Source: Euglena gracilis
Lineage: Eukaryota; Euglenida; Euglenophyceae; Euglenales
NCBI GenBank assembly: GCA_039621445.1
Contig: CP154957.1
Location: forward strand, 372,001 to 436,000
Reading direction: 5' to 3'
DNA: 64,000 nt
This document shows, piece by piece, positions 57,988 through 64,000 of this stretch. The translations under genes and the position numbers were made by a program. How positions within the stretch are numbered: the first letter of the stretch is position 1; every line of letters starts with the position of its first letter. Under the pieces are notes generated by a model. That model did not search any database, was not told where the DNA came from, and saw nothing but the letters and a program-made list of their open reading frames with translations.

Positions 57988-58040
57988 GGGTGCTCTCTAT
58001 TTGGACCCTGCTCTTGTAGAGGGCATGCCCTACTATTAGG

Positions 58041-61000
58041 GGGGGGGTTTATGCTCCGCACCATTGGCATCTGTCACCTGTCTCTGTTCTCCCCGATTTG
58101 CCACCCTGTCAGAAACATTTTTATCCCCTTTAAAATGAGCCAAAATACTTGGGTGGTTTTTGGGTGATGCTTAAACCAACGCCGATGTTTAGGTCAAATT
58201 TTTCCTTGCATGGTGCTGTGGAGGGTGGGGGGATCAGGGGATCGACCCATTCCCACACCTCCCAGGTGAGGAGGGGGGTCCAACCACGCCCCCCCCCCCC
58301 CCAGCAGGCCTTCCCGTGCAGCCCTGCCATCAGGAGGTCAGTAGATGGTCTGGTTTGGACCCGTGCCTGCGCGATTGGCAGTGTGGACCGACCCTGGGTG
58401 GGGGACAGCATCCCCAAAAGGGCAAGGTTTTCTCCCACACTTCGCGGTATCAGTTTTTCCGGCCTGCCACTTCGCAACAAGCCAAAGCAAACTTCGTCAC
58501 TTTGGCCATTCCACCCAACCCCTTCCTTCACCGGATGGACAGGAGTGATCGTGTTTAACTGGGTGGGGCTCTTTCTTTGGATGGGCCGGATGCCTGGTGC
58601 CCTCATATTCTTTCTGCATGCTTTCCCGTCATCAACCAAGTTGGCTCCTTGTACCCACCAGATGGTCACGCTGTTCTTTTTTCAAATCAAAGAAAATTTT
58701 TTTCACCCTCTATGTTCTTTTTTTTTTTGAAAGTGGCCGCTCTGTGGGTGCACCTATCTCGCAGACATGCATATGCTGACATAACCCTCCTTGGGGTATT
58801 GAGTGAGGGTTGGTTTTACACATGGGAGGGGATGGGGATCCTCCAGGAGGGGGGATCTGGACCATCTCTCAGGCCGATGGCCGAGGGGGGAGGGGATTTT
58901 TGTTCCAGAGAACCCCAGAACAAAAAAGGTTTCCTTCCCGGGCGATTTCCTTCCTTTGAGCTGGAAAACTTATGTCTTTTGCCAATTTTTGAAAAATCTT
59001 CCAAGGTTCAATTTCGGGTCATTTTTTTTGATGCCCCTCACAAAGAATTTCCGGCGCTTTGCACCAGGTTTTTCCCCCACCCCGAACCCCACCCCCAACC
59101 CCACCCCCCCCTCCCCCTCACTCAGTACCACGGCGCTCCCCTGGGTGGGACAGACCCAAGGGTTTTCTGCATTAGGGAGGGTAGAAAAACAGCGTGATGG
59201 CGGGTACAGGGAACCTGCAATCCCTGTGAAGGTCCGCTGGGTTCTGGGCCCTCATCATTCCACCGTGTGAGTTGCCTGCCTCTTGGCCTCAAGAGGACAC
59301 TGGCTGGCTGGGGTTCCTCGCGATTGCGCTCTTTCCAGCTAATGTTTTTATTTGGCACATTGGAATACCTCCCTCCCCACTTGAATGACTGGGTTTGTCC
59401 AACGACCCCCCCCCGGTCAGATGCGATCTTTTTGGCCTGGCAACATCCCTGGGCCAACAATGGCACGTGGAACTGTTGAGTTGGCAAACAAAGGCACCTG
59501 GGCACCCATCAATCCACAGATTTTGGCGAAAATGTGGCCCAAAATCACCTTTCTCCGAAGTTTTGTCAGAAATCATTTTTTTTCCACATGGCATCCTTGG
59601 CAGAAAAAAAAATTGTTTCTTGTTTGCCATTTGGGGGGGGGGATGATTGGCCCCAGCTCCCGTCCGGCCCAGAAATTTGCCCTCTACGCCATCCAGCTGG
59701 GGTCCAGCTCCACCCTACCCTGGGGGGGGGGAGGCTAGCCAGCCGAAATTTCTCGCCCTGGCCCATCAACCCCCCCCAGTGTCCTTGAGGAGATGTGTGA
59801 TCTGACCCCCACCCCACCTCCCAGGTGATCGACCACTCTCCCTCACCAGGCCTTCAAGGGAGGTGTGGCCATAGCTGGAATCCCTAGTTTGCATGCCCCT
59901 GTTTACAGACGCGATCTTATTCCCACCTGCAATGCGCATTCTATTCACCCCCCCACCACTGTACCTGACCTGTGGCATGCATGATCATTTAACATGGGGT
60001 GTGCCACACTATGTTGGATTTTTTTCCTGCCTGTCTGCCTGCCGCCATTCTCGAGGAAGTAGTTTTGGTGATTTTAACCTTCAAGCTCAATTTTTTTTAC
60101 TGCTGTGTTTTGTATTTTTTCTACTGTTTTGATGCTTGGTACCTGTCCAGAAATCTGAGTAGTCTTGCCATCACTGCCCAACCCAGTGAGGCATACCATT
60201 AATCCATCTCAATCCATCAACCATTTCCAACATGCTGCACAAGTGTCTTGCCAGCTTCCCGTCGTCAGCACTCACTTTGTTCAAAAAGGATTCAAAGAAA
60301 ATTGAAAATAGAAATAATTTAAAAAAATATGCAATTTACATTTAACAGAGAGGGGTGGCAAGGGAGTCTCACATGGCCCGTCATGCGCCGCGCGGTCGGT
60401 GCCTGCGCGCTCCCCTTTCCCTTTCCACTCTTCCCTTCCGAGGTTGCCGCTGCTCCCCATGATTGGTTCTTGGCGCAAGTGTGGGGCATCGGCCCACATT
60501 TGAGGAACTGGGTTTTTTTTTTCTGAGCATGCCCGTGCCATCCAGAGATTTGTTGAAGGTTGGTGAGTGGGGCCCAAACCTTCGGTGTCCTCACAAGTTG
60601 AAAAAAGCATGTGGAACAAGGAAAGAGAGATGAGTAGCTGGGGAGGGTGGCAAATCTATTTTGGGATTTTTTTTGCATCAAAAATAAAATGCTTCACAAC
60701 CAAGTTGTCATTGCAAGCCAGAACCTGTGACATTACCACTGTATAATCATTTTTTCGAATATTTTTTTTTGAAAATCATTTTCTTTTTAGTTTTTGGGTA
60801 TGCTGACGCACGGTGTGCGGCACACTGTGCACACATCTTTCAGAACCAAATTTTTTTAAATAACTGGAAAATATCAAAGCGAAACACACTGCTTATTTCC
60901 AGCCTTTTTCACAGTCCTGGATCTGGGGCCAATTGAGGAGTGTAATTATTTTGCAGCCGCCCAAAGGGCGGCTGGACGGTAACAGATTTTTGGCTTTCGG

Positions 61001-62890
61001 AGGTGAAAAAATTAGCAAATTGGGTCAGATTTGTGTTGGCCATGGAAAATTTTGGTCAAAAATCACGAATTTTGGCATGATTGGCAGTTTTTTGGGTGTA
61101 TTTGAGTTTCAATTTCTCTGCACACAGTTCAACCTCAGCCCAGGCCTAGTTCCAACTGTGGGGGAGGGAAGGGGGGAGGGTCAACCAGCAGCCTTTTTCC
61201 AGCCAGCCCAAATTTTCCAGCTGAGAGAAGCTCTGCTCCCGGATCAGGCCTCCACCATGTTGAACAGCCACCCTTGTTGACTGTGACCAATATGCCCTCC
61301 CCTTTTTTTGGCATTTGGCTTGCTGCCCATTGGCAGGGGGGGATGCAAATGCGTTTTTTTTTTGCTGCTGTTTTTTTTTTGCTTTTTTTTCGATTTTGGC
61401 ATAATTTGCGTTTTTGCTCTTTTTGTGTTTTTTTTTTGTGTTTGCTTCCAGGCGATTTTTGTATTTTTGCTGGAAAAAATTTGGCTATGAGAAACTCGTT
61501 TTGGCCCCAATTTCCCCTGGAGAACAAAAAAAAATTTGGAATGGAAAGTTTTCCCCAGTGGAGCTTAAATTTTTTTAAGTCCTCTCCATTGTGGAAAAGT
61601 GCACTCCCGGGGGAGCTCCTGAAGGATGTTGAATTTTGAATGTTGTTGGATGCAATTTTTCGCGTTTTTTTGCGTTTTTTTAGCGTCTTTTTGTGTCTCG
61701 TTTTTTGAGGGTCAATGTTGCGTTTCCCTTTCCCTCCCCCCTCCCCCCACCCCTCTTGGCTGTTGGAGTCAACATCATGATGACCATGATGATCATGGTG
61801 GTCATCATGCCACCATGATCAAGGGGGCATCACAGCCCCCCCCCCCTGATGGCCCCCTGGCCTGTTGGGGCCGACATGGCCTGGGCCAATGAAATATAAT
61901 CCTATTTATCCTATTCCCTATTCCCTAGACCTAATCTAACCTAATCCCCTAACCCTAACCCCTGACCCTTTGGGGAGTACACTTCCGTCTTACACATTTG
62001 TCCGGACATTTCCAGTGGGGACTGCAAAACCGCAGGCGAATTAGGGGACCAGTCCAGCTTCTTAAGTACGGAGGTTCCAAACCCCCCTCGTTTAACACAA
62101 TGAAAATTGGACATAAAATTGGTATTTGGTCGCAACTGAAGGCCGCCGAAGGTAACAGAGGCCACCCCCAAAAAGTTTCATTTTCCCCCCAACAAGCCCC
62201 CCCCCCCGCCCGAGGGTCTTGAAATCCCGTCCACATATAAAGCCGGGGGGGGGCTTTGTATTGGGGGGGGGGGTGATTAACCCCCTTCACAAAAAAAATC
62301 CCCAAAATCCACCCCTGGGCCAACTGAGAAAAAAATCCCAATTCATGCCCCCCACGACAATTGTTGACCCCCCGAGGGGCCGAGGAGGGGGTCACTCGCT
62401 ACCCCCTCCCCCTGGGGAGATCGGCCACAAGAAAGCCAAGGATTTTTTTCGTTGGCTGGGGGTCAAAGATGTATTTTTCCCCTCTGAGCTGGGCCCCCAG
62501 GAAAATGTCCTCTGGTCCTGCACTTGCTGGTTGTCAGAGGATTTGTCTCCTTCCTGTGTGTACTCAAAATGTCTTATTGGAGACAGTTTCCCAGGGCAGG
62601 TTTTGTAATGTTTGGACTGCTTCCCCCCCCCCCCGGGGGGACGTGCTATTTTTCGCAAAAATGTGCAATTTTTAACCAAAATGAAGCTTTTCTGGTGAAA
62701 AATTGTTGTATCCGCCGAAAGTTTTCTATTTTTTCCTGAACACCAGCGTCTGGCTCCATGTCAGGGCGGGGGCTGTATATTTTGGGGGGGGTTACCGCCA
62801 GCTGTTTCCAGGTTGTTGTTTTCTTTTTTTCCAATTTTTTGAAATTTTTTCTCTACGGCCTCCCCTTAACGAAATGATTGTAGTTCAAGG
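58041..62890. other. repeat-rich, no confident gene
   Basis: Contains a GTCAAATTTTTCCTTGCATGGTGC repeat copy (58190-58325), T-rich repeat relatives of 44050 and 16250 (61340-61480), a CCAGCCAGC-type block (61180) and a degenerate telomere-like CCTAATCC/CCCTAACCC run (61905-61970). GC-rich open frames at 58400-58560, 59176-59268 and 60355-60525 are protein-like on one or both strands but lack consistent splice sites. Confidence 0.4.
61905..61972. repeat. degenerate interstitial telomere-like run
   Basis: TCCTATTCCCTATTCCCTAG, then CTAATCTAACCTAATCCCCT and AACCCTAACCCCTGACCC: repeated CCTAA-like hexamers/heptamers with variation. Together with the GGGTTAGGGT strings at 29.8-31.3 kb it suggests CCCTAA-type telomere sequence in this genome. 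Both sites are internal. Confidence 0.6.
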
Positions 62891-62966
62891 GTTATGAGAG
62901 ATGGTGGGGGCGAGGCTCAGTTCCAGCGGCACACTTTGCTCGTCTCGATGGCTGCACGCTGGCCCT
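62891..62966 (+). CDS. possible exon near right end
   Basis: A GC-rich island with a donor CTGGCAG/GTCTGTG at 62967. The plus frame reads GGGEAQFQRHTLLVSMAARW, then PWQ. A minus-strand frame over the same bases is also open and has an acceptor, so the strand is uncertain. Confidence 0.25.
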
Positions 62967-63314
62967 GGCAGGTCTGTGACTCCGCCACGCTCCATGGTGA
63001 AGCGTGTGGCGCCGCCTGCCCACCCCCCACCACCCCCCACGCACCGAAGGGTGCTGTTTTCTTCCCTGACTCTGTTTACCACAGGGATTGGGGCGTTTCA
63101 AAAGAAAGCGCACAGGAAACGTCGCACTTACATAAATAATGATGTAATGATGTAAATAATTTTCAGACACAGGCAAACCTTTGACATGATATTGTGCATG
63201 TGTGGCGGTTCTGTTTTTTTGTATGTGTTTTTGTGTTGTGCATTCCATGAGTATTTTTGTTTTGCATATTGTGAGTCTGTGCGCGTGTGCGCCACCCCTC
63301 TCGGGGAATGGGTC

Positions 63315-63596
63315 CAGGGGTTTTTTTTAGTCGTGGACCCCCGGGGGGGGGGAGGGTAGGGTGGGTGGGTCCGGCCGGGCCCCCCCCCCCCCGGGGGGGG
63401 TCCCCCCGGAGGGGGGTGGGATATACTTTTTGGCGCCGCAGGCGCCGAAAAAATTCTATTTTTAGCACTTTTCGCGATTTTCGGCCATTTTTTGTGGGTC
63501 CCCCGGGACCCCCCCCCCCCCCCCCGGGGGGGCCCCCCCGGGGGGGGGGGGGGGGGGGGGCCCCCCCTCCCCCCCCGGTCTTGAAAAAAACCCCTG
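63315..63596 (+). mobile_element. hAT-like MITE, copy 4, perfect 8-bp duplication
   Basis: Starts CAGGGGTTTTTTTTAGTCG and ends GGTCTTGAAAAAAACCCCTG. The flanks 63307-63314 and 63597-63604 are both AATGGGTC. The core GGCGCCGCAGGCGCCGAAAA is nearly the same as copy 2. Same orientation as the other three copies. This copy fixes the boundaries of the family. Confidence 0.9.
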
Positions 63597-63659
63597 AATG
63601 GGTCCTGGAAACAGAGCCACTACCCCCCCCCCTGTACCCCTGCCATTCCCCAAGCACAG

Positions 63660-63718
63660 CCGGTCAGACAAGCGCGACGGCCAGTGCGCCGAGTGCCCAC
63701 GTTCTTTCACACCACCTG
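63660..63718 (+). CDS. possible exon near right end
   Basis: The acceptor CCCCAAGCACAG precedes 63660 and the donor ACCTG/GTGTGG is at 63719. One frame reads RSDKRDGQCAECPRSFTPP (a single Cys-x2-Cys pair); another frame is open too. Both splice sites are reasonable. If real it belongs to a gene continuing beyond the window. Confidence 0.35.
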
Positions 63719-64000
63719 GTGTGGTTTCCAAGAGCGCCCTATTCCTACAACTGTCGGCCATACAAGCTTGATCAGGGGTATCCGGGATTGACGTTCAGGG
63801 TGACGTAGTCCCTCCAAGACTAGACGTCCTGACCCCACCAAATATCCTCAACCGACCACATTACTCTTTCAAAACGGTCCTGAAAGGATCTGTTTCCCAC
63901 TGACCTGCCCTCCACCAAGTTCAAAGCAAGTTTCTTTTTCCAACAAAACTATGTGTTTTCGGAACACACCGGTTTTTTTTTATCAGCCCACAGGGTTCAA

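Larger units (their letters stand above)
55860..58040. repeat. host repeat GGTGCTCTTGTAGTGGACGC interrupted by the hAT element
   Basis: GGGTGCTC(TT) strings with TATTTGGACCCTGCTCTTGTAG recur at about 55868, 55907, 56168 and 57988. The segment on the right of the hAT element continues the one on its left, so removing the element and one GGGTGCTC restores the repeat GGGTGCTCTCTATTTGGACC. This shows that the hAT insertion is the younger event. The exon at 55964 lies between two copies of this repeat. Confidence 0.65.

Noticed and set aside
61905-61972. Chromosome end
   Set aside because: The CCCTAA-like run is short, degenerate and followed by 2 kb of ordinary sequence, so it is interstitial.

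Overview
This window reads as nuclear DNA of an intron-rich eukaryote, most likely a large-genome protist or alga. The species cannot be named from sequence alone. There is no prokaryotic layout: no operons, no ribosome-binding sites, no long uninterrupted genes. Coding sequence appears as short GC-rich islands (about 45-270 bases, third codon positions mostly G or C). Most are bounded by GT..AG splice sites and are set in long AT-richer DNA full of homopolymer C/G runs, foldbacks and transposon remnants. Exon calls rest on three things: splice signals, compatible phase between neighbouring exons, and a protein-like frame.

Layout. (1) 2605-2788 (+) is the last exon of a gene that starts left of the window. 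(2) 4158-4632 (+) holds two acidic Pro/Ser-rich exons, probably a gene start or a short gene. (3) About 5.2-10.0 kb is mobile-element territory: a 3-kb inverted-repeat element packed with TTTGCGCAAATGCGC palindromes, a relic of an hAT-type transposase (8335-8860), and a 1-kb TIR element with internal tandem repeats. (4) About 10.45-35.23 kb (+) carries a large split gene, or two adjoining genes. It encodes a glutamine/alanine-rich protein with Pro-rich, Ser/Asp-rich and acidic segments, then a C4HC3 PHD finger and a basic C-terminus, so it is most likely a chromatin or transcription regulator. One 4-kb intron of this gene holds two 43-bp satellite arrays flanking foldback units with telomere-like GGGTTAGGGT. 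(5) 41.0-43.1 kb (+) has weaker exons. (6) 44.3-56.07 kb (+) is a second multi-exon gene of unknown function that ends in a nuclear-localisation-like tail. A minus-strand exon of the cytochrome b5 reductase/FNR flavin-binding fold lies inside it at 53322-53409. (7) 56.2-64 kb is mostly repeats, including a complete 1.77-kb non-autonomous hAT element, with two weak exons near the right end.

The unifying theme is hAT-type transposition. Elements at 34097, 35363, 37451, 51350, 52902, 56214 and 63315 start with CAG, end with CTG and are flanked by 8-bp target duplications (four perfect, one all-C, two at 7/8). Two more (17071, 43487) have decayed duplications. The insertion at 34097-34375 is the most interesting. 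It sits directly against the PHD-finger exon, puts an in-frame stop before it and leaves no AG acceptor between element and exon. Either the gene is broken or the element is removed from RNA in an unusual way.
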